Part shown: positions 51,312-59,805 of the stretch, piece after piece | How the letters are laid out: every line of letters starts with the position of its first letter | How positions within the stretch are numbered: position 1 is the first letter of the stretch | Assembly: GCF_003219815.1 (NCBI RefSeq) | Contig: NZ_QJVD01000001.1 | Coordinates: 372,001-436,000 of the forward strand | Direction of reading: 5' to 3' | DNA: 64,000 nt | Source of the DNA: Arthrobacter livingstonensis | Lineage (GTDB): Bacteria; Actinomycetota; Actinomycetes; Actinomycetales; Micrococcaceae | The notes under the pieces: generated by a model | Seen by the model: only the letters and a program-made list of their open reading frames with translations | Told to the model about the DNA's origin: nothing | The model's database searches: none | Made by a program: the position numbers and the translations under genes

Positions 51312-51671
51312 GTGAGCTTCTTCCTCTATGCTGCGACCTTTTTCATCCTGGCGGTGCTGGGTGCCGTCGCCCTTGGCGTCCAAATTTGGGCCCTGACCGA
51401 CTGCCTGCGCACGCCTGCCGCGGATTTTCAGCGCGTCAGCAAGCGCTCCAAGCAATTTTGGGGAGCCCTGACGGCGGTTTCAACGTTCTTCGGCTTCCTC
51501 TATCTGCTGCCGGCGGCAACGGCCCTTGTCGCGCCGAACATGGGCATGCTCATGATCATCAACCTTGCGGGGGCGACCGTGGCCGGTGTGTACCTGGCTG
51601 ATGTCCGCCCGGCGCTGGCCGAGGTGCGCGGCCGCGGCCGCGGCAACCAAACCCGGGGTACTTCCTGGTAA
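51312..51671 (+). CDS. DUF2516 family membrane protein
   Basis: A 119-residue protein with three membrane helices (SFFLYAATFFILAVLGAVALGVQIWAL, FWGALTAVSTFFGFLYLLP, MGMLMIINLAGATVAGVYL) and DCLRTPAADFQR between the first two, typical of this small actinobacterial family. Function unknown. The GTG start is supported by TAGGCT 6 nt upstream. The C-terminal tail is basic. Confidence 0.85.
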   Translation: MSFFLYAATFFILAVLGAVALGVQIWALTDCLRTPAADFQRVSKRSKQFWGALTAVSTFFGFLYLLPAATALVAPNMGMLMIINLAGATVAGVYLADVRPALAEVRGRGRGNQTRGTSW

Positions 51672-51693
51672 CAGCGCTAAAAGCGCCGGTGGA

Positions 51694-52581
51694 CTAGGCT
51701 TCGTCCAGGCCCGGCGCGACGGCCGACCAGGCCACCGTCAGTTCGCCCAGGCGCCACCGGGACGGATTGCGCGCGACGGGCCAGCCGCCGTCGTACATCC
51801 CCTGGCACATCAGCAGCCAGCGCTGCCGGATTCCAAACGGTGCCAGCGGGGCGGCCGCCAGCCAATGCTGGTCCAGGGCTTGCAAAAAGTCGTTGATCCT
51901 CTCGCCCGGAACGTTGCGGTGGATGAGGGCCTTGGGCAGGCGCTCGGCAACGTCGGAGGGCCGCTTGAAGGAACCAAACCGCATGGAGATGGTGAGCGTT
52001 TGAGGTCCCGACGCGTCCAGTGCCACCCATGTGCTGCGGCGGCCGATCTCGTCGCAGGTGCCGTCGACAAAAATGCCATTGGGCGACAGGCGCGAACGGA
52101 CGGTGTCCCAGATCAGCCGGACGTCGGCCTCGTCGTATTGGCGCAGGACGTTGAAGGCGCGGACCATCGTGGCATGTCCCGGGACGGGGATTTCAAACCC
52201 GCCGACGCGGAAGTCCAGGCCGTCGTGCTCCAGGGGCTTGGCGACGCGGACGCGTTCAGGCTCAATTTCAATGCCCGTGACGTGTGCGTCGGGGCAGACC
52301 GCATGGATCCTCGCGTAGAGTTCCACGGCGGTGGTGGGGGAGCCGCCGTAGCCCAGATCCACCACCAGGGGGGCGCTTCCGGGGGACCGGTCCCTGCGCA
52401 GCCGCCAGGCCTCCGGTCCTGCCAGCCAGCGGTCCACTCGGCGCAGGCGGTTCGGGTTGGTGGTGCCGCGGGTGGCGTTGCCAAAGGGTGTGATGCGGGA
52501 CCGGCCGGCATCACGCGGAACAATGTCGCGTTGTGCAGGGCCGGTGGAAGCTTTTTTGACCCTTTGGGCGCGTTGAACCAC
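51694..52581 (-). CDS. class I SAM-dependent methyltransferase
   Basis: A 295-residue protein. After a basic N-terminal ~65 residues comes motif I VVDLGYGGSPTTAVE (SAM binding), then the acidic loop GIEIEPERV and later GIFVDGTCDEIGRR. The substrate is unknown; no neighbouring pathway points to one. The GTG start at 52581 has TATTCT exactly 6 nt upstream. It converges on the DUF2516 gene with 22 bp between. Confidence 0.85.
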   Translation of the reverse strand: MVQRAQRVKKASTGPAQRDIVPRDAGRSRITPFGNATRGTTNPNRLRRVDRWLAGPEAWRLRRDRSPGSAPLVVDLGYGGSPTTAVELYARIHAVCPDAHVTGIEIEPERVRVAKPLEHDGLDFRVGGFEIPVPGHATMVRAFNVLRQYDEADVRLIWDTVRSRLSPNGIFVDGTCDEIGRRSTWVALDASGPQTLTISMRFGSFKRPSDVAERLPKALIHRNVPGERINDFLQALDQHWLAAAPLAPFGIRQRWLLMCQGMYDGGWPVARNPSRWRLGELTVAWSAVAPGLDEA

Positions 52582-52587
52582 TGATTA

Positions 52588-52593
52588 AGAATA
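52588..52593 (-). promoter_or_regulatory. -10 of the methyltransferase gene, leaderless layout
   Basis: TATTCT, then TAATCA and GTG, on the minus strand. Confidence 0.6.
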
Positions 52594-53020
52594 AGTGCCG
52601 GCCCGCGCACGGCTGCAAGAACGTGGTGAGGCTCACGGCCGGCTATGTGTTCATACATGCGCAGGGCTGGACCCCGGTTCTGCACATACGGCAAGCTGCG
52701 TTCACCCATGCGCGGAAGTCAGCCCCCAGTACGGCGCATGGTGGAAGCGCGGTTCACGCATGCGCTTAATTCGTGGGGAGTTCTGCGCAGAGTGCATCAT
52801 GCGCAGAATCCAGGCCGAATTCGGCGCATGCTGGAAGTGGAGTTCCAGCATGCGCACGAGTGGAGCCCTGCGGAGCGCATGCCGGAAGCAACCTTTGAAT
52901 CTGCGCGCCGTTGGGGACCAGCACTTCGCTAATTGCCAGGTGGCGCCCCGCCAGCCCCCAAGTGCGCGCAGCTTCAAAGTGCGGCGTAGCATTCCAGGGA
53001 TTTCGGGCCCGTGGAGCGGC
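52594..53020. repeat. intergenic array rich in GCATGCGC motifs
   Basis: A 427-bp stretch between divergent genes. ATGCGC or GCGCAT recurs at roughly 25-45-bp intervals (about ten times from 52650 to 52890), often as CGGCGCATG-TGGAAG and GTTC-CAGCATGCGC. Neighbouring copies form imperfect hairpins. A frame is open through most of it, but has no start signal and odd Cys/Arg-rich content, so I do not call a gene. Confidence 0.6.
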
Positions 53021-53026
53021 TGCCGC

Positions 53027-53032
53027 TAGGAT
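53027..53032 (+). promoter_or_regulatory. -10 of gpmA, leaderless layout
   Basis: TAGGAT, then GAAACC and ATG. Confidence 0.65.
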
Positions 53033-53038
53033 GAAACC

Positions 53039-53785
53039 ATGACTTATACGCTGATTTTGCTTCGCCATGGACACAGTGAGTGGAATGCCAAGAACCTGTT
53101 CACCGGATGGGTGGATGTTGACCTCAACGACCAGGGCCGCGGTGAAGCAGTGCGCGGCGGCGAGCTGCTGGTGGAGAACAAGCTGCTCCCGGACGTGCTG
53201 TACACCTCGCGCCTGAAGCGCGCCATCAACACAGCCAACCTCGCGCTGGAGGCGGCCGACCGCGGCTGGATTGACGTCAAGCGCGACTGGCGCCTGAACG
53301 AACGCCACTACGGCGCCCTGCAGGGCAAGGACAAGGCCCAGACGCTGGCCGAGTACGGCGAGGAGCAGTTCATGCAATGGCGCCGCAGCTATGACACCCC
53401 GCCGCCGCCGCTGTCCGACGACAGCGAGTTCTCCCAGGCCCACGACCCGCGCTACGCGGACCTCGGCGACGCCCTGCCGCGCACCGAATGCCTCAAGGAC
53501 GTCCTAGTCCGTCTGCTGCCCTATTGGGAATCGGACATCAAGGAAGACCTCAAGGCCAGCAAGACCGTCCTGGTCACGGCCCACGGAAACTCGCTGCGCG
53601 CCCTGGTCAAGCACCTGGACGGCATCTCCGACGACGCCATCGCGGCCCTGAACATCCCCACCGGCATCCCGCTCGTGTACGAACTGGACGAGAACTTCGT
53701 CCCCATCACCCCCGGCGGCACGTATCTGGACGCGGAAGCCGCCGCGGCCTCCATTCAGGCTGTCGCCAACCAGGGCAAGAACTAG
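53039..53785 (+). CDS. gpmA: 2,3-bisphosphoglycerate-dependent phosphoglycerate mutase
   Basis: Interconverts 3- and 2-phosphoglycerate in glycolysis and gluconeogenesis. The 248-residue length is standard. [10 protein letters not shown] carries the phosphohistidine (His10); [13 protein letters not shown] and the second active-site His in [11 protein letters not shown] complete the site. Preceded by TAGGAT 6 nt before the ATG, so probably leaderless. Two strong hairpins follow and separate it from convergent phoU. Confidence 0.96.
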   Translation: MTYTLILLRHGHSEWNAKNLFTGWVDVDLNDQGRGEAVRGGELLVENKLLPDVLYTSRLKRAINTANLALEAADRGWIDVKRDWRLNERHYGALQGKDKAQTLAEYGEEQFMQWRRSYDTPPPPLSDDSEFSQAHDPRYADLGDALPRTECLKDVLVRLLPYWESDIKEDLKASKTVLVTAHGNSLRALVKHLDGISDDAIAALNIPTGIPLVYELDENFVPITPGGTYLDAEAAAASIQAVANQGKN

Positions 53786-53801
53786 CCCCTCACCGGGGAA
53801 A

Positions 53802-53854
53802 GTACGACGGCGGCGGGTCACCTTGGACAAAAGGGTCACCCGCCGCCGTCGTAC
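53802..53854. terminator. inverted repeat of the GTACGACGGCGG family
   Basis: GTACGACGGCGGCGGGT pairs perfectly with ACCCGCCGCCGTCGTAC. The same outer sequence occurs at 32280. Confidence 0.75.
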
Positions 53855-53871
53855 CCCACGCCCTCCCACAG

Positions 53872-53940
53872 AAAATGAGCCCGGTCCCGCTTTCTGACAC
53901 CGGGATTCCGGGATCATTTAGCGGGACCGGGCTCATTTTT
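53872..53940. terminator. bidirectional terminator, 20-bp outer stem
   Basis: AAAATGAGCCCGGTCCCGCT (53872-53891) pairs with 53920-53939, with T5 to the right and A4 to the left. Confidence 0.8.
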
Positions 53941-53978
53941 GCAAGGATCTTGCAAAGCAGGCGGGCCAAGCGGGAAGA

Positions 53979-54641
53979 CTAGCCGGCCAGGAAGTCCTCG
54001 GGCTGCCATTCGCCGGTGACCAGGTAGGAGACCTTGCGGGCCACGGAGACCCCATGGTCGCCAAAACGCTCAAAGTAGCGGCTGGCCAGGGTGACGTCCA
54101 CGGTGGTGGCCGGGGTTTCGTGCCAGTCCGGGGAGCCCATGGCGGAGAACACCGTCTTGTGGAGCTTGCTGATCGAGGCCTTGGCGGTCAGGATGTCGTT
54201 GACGAGCTCCAGGTCGCGCGTGTCCAGCAGCTCCGCGACCTTCCTGGCGATGACGATGTCAAGCGCCGCCAGCTCCGCGAACGTGGCTTGCAGCTGCGCC
54301 GGAATCACCTGGTTCGGGTAGCGCAGGCGGGTCAGCTGGGAGATGTGCCGGGCCAGGTCGCCCATGCGCTCCAGCGATGCGCTCATGCGCAGCGAGCCGA
54401 CAATCATGCGCAGGTCGCTGGCCACGGGCCCCTGCAGGGCGAGCACGTCAATTGCGCGCTCGTCGAGGTCGTTCTGCAGGAAGTCAATGCGGGCGTCGGC
54501 GGCAATGACCTGCTCGGCAGCCTCCAAATCCGCTGCGGCAAATGCGGTGGTGGAATTTTCGATGGCATCAATGACCAACGACGAGATTTCAATCAAGCCC
54601 TCCCCGATTTGGTGAAGTTCTGCCTGAAAAACTTTGCGCAC
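53979..54641 (-). CDS. phoU: phosphate-signalling protein PhoU
   Basis: A 220-residue protein of two three-helix bundles with metal-binding motifs (LERMGDLARHIS and YFERFGDHGVSVAR). It restrains phosphate uptake and signals phosphate sufficiency to the histidine kinase. The GTG start has AAGGAA upstream. It is divergent from the kinase gene; an 11-nt-phased PHO box lies between. Confidence 0.95.
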   Translation of the reverse strand: MRKVFQAELHQIGEGLIEISSLVIDAIENSTTAFAAADLEAAEQVIAADARIDFLQNDLDERAIDVLALQGPVASDLRMIVGSLRMSASLERMGDLARHISQLTRLRYPNQVIPAQLQATFAELAALDIVIARKVAELLDTRDLELVNDILTAKASISKLHKTVFSAMGSPDWHETPATTVDVTLASRYFERFGDHGVSVARKVSYLVTGEWQPEDFLAG

Positions 54642-54711
54642 GCGTGATTCCTTTCATGGACAGCCCAACGCACAGTTGGGCTCGATCATGACCTACCCTG
54701 CCACCCGAGGG

Positions 54712-54749
54712 TGAACGCGGCGGCACTACGAAGTGAACGTTAGCTGAAC
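54712..54749 (-). promoter_or_regulatory. PHO box, direct repeats phased by 11 nt
   Basis: Read on the minus strand, GTTCA occurs ending at 54745, 54734 and 54712 (steps of 11 and 22). This is the layout of PhoP/RegX3-type binding sites. Confidence 0.6.
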
Positions 54750-54798
54750 GGCCGGCCAAGGGAGCCCACTTTGAGGTAAACGGGGTGAAGAGTGCGCA

Positions 54799-54804
54799 TA
54801 GTCT
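54799..54804 (+). promoter_or_regulatory. -10 of the senX3-type gene, leaderless layout
   Basis: TAGTCT, then TGGAAC and GTG. Confidence 0.6.
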
Positions 54805-54810
54805 TGGAAC

Positions 54811-56079
54811 GTGAACCCTTTGCTGATTGGAGTTGCCGCCGGACTGATCGGCCTGGCCCTGGGCGTGTTCGGCATGCTCGCCTTCAGCGCCAGTGAACGA
54901 TCGCGCCGGCAGACCGTAGACGTCCGCGAGCCCTCGCTGCCCGAAGGTGCCGCCGAGATTCTCTCCGTGGTGGGCAAGGCGTTCATCGTCATTGACATTG
55001 TGGACGGCGTGGTGCGTGCCAGCCCCGGCGCCTACGCCTTCGGCCTGGTCCGCGGCCACACCGTGGTCCATCAGGAACTGCTGGACCTGGCCCACCGGGT
55101 GCGCCGCGACGGCGTCATCGAGGAACGCAACCTCATCCTGCCGCGCGTCGTCCTGCCGGGCACCGGCACTTCCACCGGCGCCTCCCCGGGCACGACGCCG
55201 GCCGCGCACCCGGGTGCGCCGGCCGCCCCGGCGTCGGGGACCTTCGACAACGTCCCCGCCCAGGGCACCTTGGTTGTCCAGGTTCGCGTGGCTCCGCTGG
55301 GCGAGGAATACATCCTGCTGCTGGCCGATGACCGCACGGAGATCGCCCGAACCGAGGCGGTCCGAAACGACTTCGTCGCCAACGTCTCGCACGAACTAAA
55401 AACGCCTGTCGGGGCCATTTCGCTGCTGGCCGAGGCGCTGGAATCCTCCCCGGACGACGAAGCCACGGTGCGCCGCTTCGCATCCCGGATGATCACCGAA
55501 GCCGCCCGCCTGGCCGCCCTGGTCCAGGACATCATTGAGCTCTCCCGGCTGCAGAGCAAGGACGTGGCCCAGGCCGGCACGGACGTGGACATGAACGCCG
55601 TTATCGCCGAGGCCGTGGACCGGACCCGCCTGCCGGCCCAAAACAGGAACATCGCCATCGCCGTCGGTCCCGCCATCCCCGCCCACGTCCACGGCGACGC
55701 GCCGCAATTGGTGACGGCGCTGCGGAACCTGATCGACAACGCGGTGCGCTACTCGCCGGAAAACACCCAGGTGGGCATCGGGCTGTCGGTGCGGGACGGC
55801 GTCGTCAGCGTGAGCGTGTCGGACCAGGGCGACGGCATGGACCCGCAGGACCAGGAACGCGTGTTCGAGCGGTTTTACCGGGTGGATGCGGCCCGTTCGC
55901 GGCACACCGGCGGAACGGGCCTGGGGCTGAGCATCGTCAAGCACATCGTGGGCAACCACGGCGGGGAGGTTACGCTGTGGTCCGCGCCCAAGACGGGGTC
56001 CACGTTCACCGTGCGCCTGCCACAACTTTCCACGAACGACGCCGGCCGGAGCCTTCCAGCCGGTCGGTACCGTAGCTGA
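54811..56079 (+). CDS. senX3: phosphate-sensing histidine kinase, SenX3-like
   Basis: A 422-residue kinase. One N-terminal membrane helix (LLIGVAAGLIGLALGVFGML) is followed by a PAS-like region with a Pro/Ala/Gly/Thr-rich insert (about residues 112-150), the H-box NVSHELKTPVGAIS, N-box LIDNAVRYSPE, and G-boxes DQGDGMD and GGTGLGLSIV. With PhoU and the response regulator it controls the phosphate-starvation response. GTG start, probably leaderless. The Ala/Gly/Pro insert is longer than I would expect. Confidence 0.92.
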   Translation: MNPLLIGVAAGLIGLALGVFGMLAFSASERSRRQTVDVREPSLPEGAAEILSVVGKAFIVIDIVDGVVRASPGAYAFGLVRGHTVVHQELLDLAHRVRRDGVIEERNLILPRVVLPGTGTSTGASPGTTPAAHPGAPAAPASGTFDNVPAQGTLVVQVRVAPLGEEYILLLADDRTEIARTEAVRNDFVANVSHELKTPVGAISLLAEALESSPDDEATVRRFASRMITEAARLAALVQDIIELSRLQSKDVAQAGTDVDMNAVIAEAVDRTRLPAQNRNIAIAVGPAIPAHVHGDAPQLVTALRNLIDNAVRYSPENTQVGIGLSVRDGVVSVSVSDQGDGMDPQDQERVFERFYRVDAARSRHTGGTGLGLSIVKHIVGNHGGEVTLWSAPKTGSTFTVRLPQLSTNDAGRSLPAGRYRS

Positions 56080-56111
56080 ACCACAAGATGACCTACAAGG
56101 AGCAACCACGC

Positions 56112-56792
56112 GTGAGCCGGATCTTGATTGTCGAAGACGAGGAATCCATCAGCGATCCCCTGTCGTTCCTGCTGGGCAGGGAAGGGTATGAGGTGGAGGT
56201 GGCGGACGACGGGCTGGACGCCCTGGTGGCCTTTGAACGCAGCGGCGCCGATCTGGTGCTTCTGGACCTGCAGCTGCCGGGCATGAGCGGCACCGAGGTG
56301 TGCAAGCAGCTGCGCCAGCGCTCCGGCGTTCCCATCATCATGCTCACGGCCAAGGACTCGGAGATTGACAAGGTGGTGGGGCTGGAGCTTGGCGCCGACG
56401 ACTACGTCACGAAGCCCTATTCCTCCCGGGAACTGATTGCCCGCATCCGTGCCGTGCTGCGCCGCCAGGGCGAACCGGAGGAACTTGTCAGCTCCACCGT
56501 GCACGCTGGCCCGGTCCGCATGGATGTGGAGCGGCACGTGGTGACAGTGCACGGCGAGGGCGTGTCCTTCCCGCTGAAAGAATTTGAACTGCTGGAAATG
56601 TTGCTGCGCAACGCCGGGCGCGTACTCACGCGCGGCCAGCTGATCGACCGGGTCTGGGGCGCCGATTATGTGGGTGACACCAAGACCCTGGATGTGCATG
56701 TCAAGCGGATCCGCAGCAAGATCGAGCCGGACCCGGCGGCGCCCCGTTTCCTGGTGACGGTGCGCGGGCTCGGCTACAAGTTTGAGCCCTAA
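56112..56792 (+). CDS. regX3: response regulator, RegX3-like (OmpR family)
   Basis: A 226-residue regulator: receiver domain with acidic pocket VEDEES and phospho-Asp in LLDLQLPGMSG, Lys in VTKPYSSREL, and an OmpR winged helix (FPLKEFELLEMLLRNAGRVLTRGQL, TLDVHVKRIRSKIE). The GTG at 56112 is chosen because AAGGAG lies 9 nt upstream and RegX3 proteins start in this way; ATG 56088 is also in frame but lies upstream of that site. It is 32 nt after the kinase. Confidence 0.94.
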   Translation: MSRILIVEDEESISDPLSFLLGREGYEVEVADDGLDALVAFERSGADLVLLDLQLPGMSGTEVCKQLRQRSGVPIIMLTAKDSEIDKVVGLELGADDYVTKPYSSRELIARIRAVLRRQGEPEELVSSTVHAGPVRMDVERHVVTVHGEGVSFPLKEFELLEMLLRNAGRVLTRGQLIDRVWGADYVGDTKTLDVHVKRIRSKIEPDPAAPRFLVTVRGLGYKFEP

Positions 56793-56923
56793 GCCCGGCG
56801 GCACGCCAGCCCGGCGGCACGCCAGCCCGGCGGCACGCCAGTCCGGCGGCACGCCAGCCCGGCGGCCTGAGCCCGGCGGCACGCCAGTCCGGCGGCCTGA
56901 GCCCGGCAGCACGCCAGCCCGGC
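56793..56923. repeat. tandem array of 16- and 14-bp units after regX3
   Basis: AGCCCGGCGGCACGCC and close variants occur about six times, interspersed with 14-bp AGCCCGGCGGCCTG units. The array begins immediately after the regX3 stop. Confidence 0.88.
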
Positions 56924-56944
56924 CCACAAAGGGCATAAAGCAGG

Positions 56945-56995
56945 GCACAAAAGGGGCCGGCCATCTCACAATGAGATGGCCGGCCCCTTTTGTGC
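56945..56995. terminator. bidirectional terminator, 24-bp perfect stem
   Basis: GCACAAAAGGGGCCGGCCAT and four more bases pair perfectly with 56972-56995 around a 3-nt loop. Both sides end in A/T runs. It lies between convergent regX3 and the lipoprotein gene. Confidence 0.9.
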
Positions 56996-57002
56996 GTGAA
57001 AG

Positions 57003-57515
57003 CTACGGCGTGGGTGTTGCGGTGGGCACCAGCGGCTTGTACTCCGCCAGGGTGCCGTCCAGGACGGGCACGTTCAGGGAGCCTGTATCGGTGGTGCCCC
57101 CGGACTGACGCAGCTGGAGAACTTCCATGGCGCCGGGCCGGGCCGTGACGGTGCTGAGGATGGCCGCGTCGTTGGCGCCGTTGAGGACCGTCGGAACGCC
57201 CGGCTTGACGGTGATCTCCGTCTGGGATCCCTGGGCGCCGCTGATGGTCAGCGTGATGTCGGACGTGGAGGTGTTGTAGAAGGTGCCCAAAACGCGTCCG
57301 GGGGCGTCCGCGCCGTTGGAAACAATCATCACATTGCGCAGTTCCAGGCTGCCCATGTTCAGCCGGACACCGTCCGAGGCCGAGTAGACCATGGTGGTGC
57401 TTTGCGCGTTGATGGCACTGCAGCCGGTAAACGCCATGGCACCAACGCCAATGGCGGCAATCAGGCTCAGGCGCCGTACTCGATTGGCTCCGGGAATGCC
57501 GGCAGCGATTCTCAC
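57003..57515 (-). CDS. putative lipoprotein of unknown function
   Basis: A 170-residue protein with a signal peptide and lipobox MAFTGC (Cys32). The mature part looks like one beta-sandwich (VRLNMGSLELRNVMIVS, GTFYNTSTSDITLTISG, VKPGVPTVLNG) and ends in a Thr/Pro-rich tail. GTG start with GAGGAG upstream. I do not know its function. It faces the SenX3/RegX3 genes across a strong terminator. Confidence 0.8.
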   Translation of the reverse strand: MRIAAGIPGANRVRRLSLIAAIGVGAMAFTGCSAINAQSTTMVYSASDGVRLNMGSLELRNVMIVSNGADAPGRVLGTFYNTSTSDITLTISGAQGSQTEITVKPGVPTVLNGANDAAILSTVTARPGAMEVLQLRQSGGTTDTGSLNVPVLDGTLAEYKPLVPTATPTP

Positions 57516-57791
57516 GTCAGTAACTCCTCATGGAAAAAGACAAAATATCTGGCACCAGCTTATCCGCTCATGGGCCAAAAGCACGCTTTTGCGCCCCTTC
57601 TCGAAGTGAAGCGTGTATTGTGCGGGGCCGCCAGTGCACCTTGTGGGCATTTAGTCAAGGGTGCGGATAAATTCCAATTGTTGGAGCAATTGCGCGGTAA
57701 GCGTATCTTCACGCGGCCCTGACCTGCGGAAACTCAAGGGGGAGGGTGCTTTAACGTGGTAAAGTAGAAGTATTGGAAAGGGAGAATCCAC

Positions 57792-58274
57792 ATGCTTTTT
57801 GAGGTCGGCGAGACAGTAGTTTACCCACATCACGGTGCGGCAAAGATCGAAGAGATCAAGATGCGCACTGTTCGGGGTGAAGAGAAGATGTATCTCAAGC
57901 TCAAGGTTGCCCAGGGGGATCTAACGATTGAAGTGCCCGCGGAGAACGTTGACCTTGTAGGGGTTCGCGACGTTGTGGGCAAGGAAGGGCTGGAGCACGT
58001 ATTTGAAGTGCTCCGCGCGGAATTTACGGAGGAACCCACCAACTGGTCCCGCCGGTACAAGGCCAACTTGGAAAAGCTGGCTTCCGGTGACGTCATCAAG
58101 GTTGCCGAGGTTGTGCGCGACCTCTGGCGCCGCGACCACGACCGCGGCCTGTCCGCAGGTGAGAAGCGCATGCTGGCCAAGGCCCGCCAGATCTTGATTT
58201 CGGAGCTTGCCCTGGCTGAAAAGACAGACGAGGACAAGGCCGCTGAAGTCCTTGACGAGGTTTTGGCCTCGTAG
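57792..58274 (+). CDS. carD: CarD-family RNA polymerase-binding regulator
   Basis: A 160-residue global transcription factor that stabilises open promoter complexes. The N-terminal RNA-polymerase interaction domain runs from [20 protein letters not shown] to about residue 60; the C-terminal helical DNA-binding half contains [14 protein letters not shown] with the conserved Trp. AAGGGAG precedes the ATG. Followed by a T-rich terminator and the isoprenoid genes, an arrangement familiar in actinobacteria. Confidence 0.96.
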   Translation: MLFEVGETVVYPHHGAAKIEEIKMRTVRGEEKMYLKLKVAQGDLTIEVPAENVDLVGVRDVVGKEGLEHVFEVLRAEFTEEPTNWSRRYKANLEKLASGDVIKVAEVVRDLWRRDHDRGLSAGEKRMLAKARQILISELALAEKTDEDKAAEVLDEVLAS

Positions 58275-58325
58275 CAACAGCTGCAGGAGTGCCGGCCGTG
58301 CAAACGGCAGGCAAATCCCGGAAAG

Positions 58326-58358
58326 GAACCCCGACACCCACGGTGCCGGGGTTCTTTT
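58326..58358 (+). terminator. terminator of carD
   Basis: The stem GAACCCCG...CGGGGTTC with inner CACC/GGTG is followed by T4. Confidence 0.8.
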
Positions 58359-58369
58359 CATGCCGGGGA

Positions 58370-58375
58370 TAGTGT
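58370..58375 (+). promoter_or_regulatory. -10 of ispD, leaderless layout
   Basis: TAGTGT, then GGAGTC and ATG. Confidence 0.6.
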
Positions 58376-58381
58376 GGAGTC

Positions 58382-59164
58382 ATGAATGAGCAAGTGGGCG
58401 GCCCCTGCGCCGTCGTGATTGTTGCCGCCGGTTCCGGACAGCGGCTGGGGCACGGCATCCCCAAGGCCCGGGTCCCGCTGGGCGGGGAGCCCATGCTGGC
58501 CCATGCCATCAGGGGCGTGGTGAAAGCCGGCATCGCCACGCAAATTTGCATCGCAGTGCCGCAGGACGACGCCGCCATGGTGGAGATTTGCCATCAGCTT
58601 GCCGCGGAGTCCGGAGCTGGGCCGGACATGGTGTGGAACGTGGTCGACGGAGGGACGGACAGGTCCGACTCCGTCCGCGCGGCCCTGGCCGTGATCGACA
58701 GCGGCGTTGGCACCGTCCTGGTGCACGACGCCGCCCGGCCGCTCACGCCCTCCGGAGTGTTTGACCGGGTGGTCGCGGCCCTGCGTGACGGCGCCAAGGC
58801 CGTGATCCCTGCCCTTGCCGTGGCGGACACCATCAAGACCGTGACTCCCGCCGAGCTGCCCGCCACCGGTGCCGGCGTGGAGAAAGTGTCGGGCACGCCG
58901 GTCCGCCACCTGCTGCGGGCCGTGCAAACGCCGCAGGGGTTTGAGCTGGACACCTTGCGCCGGGCCCACGCCTACGCCCTGACGCTGGACGCCGCCGCGG
59001 CCGCACAAATCACGGACGACGCGATGCTGGTCGAAGCGATCGGGGAGGACGTCTACGTGGTCCAGGGATCCACCCACAGCCTGAAAATCACCACGCCCAT
59101 GGACCTCCTGCTGGGCGAAGCCATGCTGCAGGGGCCGCTGCGCCCACGTTGGGTGGAGGGATAG
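58382..59164 (+). CDS. ispD: 2-C-methyl-D-erythritol 4-phosphate cytidylyltransferase
   Basis: Third enzyme of the MEP isoprenoid pathway, joining MEP to CTP. The 260-residue product has [15 protein letters not shown] (nucleotide loop), VHDAARPL, and [13 protein letters not shown]. The ispF gene follows two bases after its stop. ATG with TAGTGT 6 nt upstream. Confidence 0.95.
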   Translation: MNEQVGGPCAVVIVAAGSGQRLGHGIPKARVPLGGEPMLAHAIRGVVKAGIATQICIAVPQDDAAMVEICHQLAAESGAGPDMVWNVVDGGTDRSDSVRAALAVIDSGVGTVLVHDAARPLTPSGVFDRVVAALRDGAKAVIPALAVADTIKTVTPAELPATGAGVEKVSGTPVRHLLRAVQTPQGFELDTLRRAHAYALTLDAAAAAQITDDAMLVEAIGEDVYVVQGSTHSLKITTPMDLLLGEAMLQGPLRPRWVEG

Positions 59165-59166
59165 CC

Positions 59167-59805
59167 GTGGCAGGGGCAAACCCAGGGGCCGTGCTGCCCC
59201 GCACCGGGATAGGCATCGACACCCACGCCTTTGCCGCGGAAACGGACGACGCCGGCAGCCGGGTTCCCCTCTGGCTGGCCGGCCTGCTGTGGGAAGGCGA
59301 GAGAGGCCTGTCCGGCCATTCCGACGGCGACGCCGTCGCCCACGCGGCCGCGGACGCCCTGTTTTCGGCCGCGGGGGTGGGCGACCTTGGCAGCCACTTC
59401 GGCACCGACCGGCCCGAATGGAAGGGTGCCAGCGGGGTTTCGCTGCTCGCCGAAGCCGCGCGCATTGTCCGCGCGGCCGGCTTTGACATAGGCAACATTG
59501 CCGTCCAGTTTGTGGGGAACCGGCCCAAGTTCAGTCCGCGGAGGCTGGAGGCCGAGGCCGCACTCAGCCAGGCGGCCGGCGCACCCGTGTCCGTCAGCGC
59601 CACCACCTTCGACGGGCTGGGATTCACAGGCCGCGGCGAAGGCATCACCGCTGTCGCCACGGCGCTCGTGGTGCAAACCGGGCAGCCAGCCGTCGTGCCG
59701 GCCACCGGGGCCGCGGACGGGCACGCCACCGGGGCCGCGGACGGGCACGCCACCGGGCCCGCGGACGGGCACGCCACCGCCCAAGGGGATAACCTAGAGC
59801 CGTGA
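59167..59805 (+). CDS. ispF: 2-C-methyl-D-erythritol 2,4-cyclodiphosphate synthase with repeat tail
   Basis: Fifth MEP-pathway enzyme. The core (about residues 15-175) has the zinc ligands in [23 protein letters not shown], and the end [19 protein letters not shown]. Start taken as GTG 59167, right after ispD. The protein is longer than the usual ~160 residues because of a ~30-residue tail with three copies of ATGAADGH-type octapeptide, encoded by a 24-bp tandem repeat. The tail lies outside the trimer core. The stop overlaps cysS by four bases (GTGA). Confidence 0.93.
   Translation: MAGANPGAVLPRTGIGIDTHAFAAETDDAGSRVPLWLAGLLWEGERGLSGHSDGDAVAHAAADALFSAAGVGDLGSHFGTDRPEWKGASGVSLLAEAARIVRAAGFDIGNIAVQFVGNRPKFSPRRLEAEAALSQAAGAPVSVSATTFDGLGFTGRGEGITAVATALVVQTGQPAVVPATGAADGHATGAADGHATGPADGHATAQGDNLEP
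59701..59778 (+). repeat. three in-frame 24-bp repeats in ispF
   Basis: Units start at 59701, 59725 and 59749 with one substitution (GGGG/GGGC) among them, then a partial fourth. Each encodes eight residues of the C-terminal tail. Confidence 0.92.

Noticed and set aside
50886-51455. Leftward frame rich in Ser/Gly/Arg/Pro over the minisatellite
   Set aside because: Low-complexity translation of the repeat; no homology or start signal.
52595-53029. A 144-codon frame before gpmA
   Set aside because: No ribosome site, spans the GCATGCGC repeat array and the gpmA promoter, with an odd Cys/Arg/Trp content.
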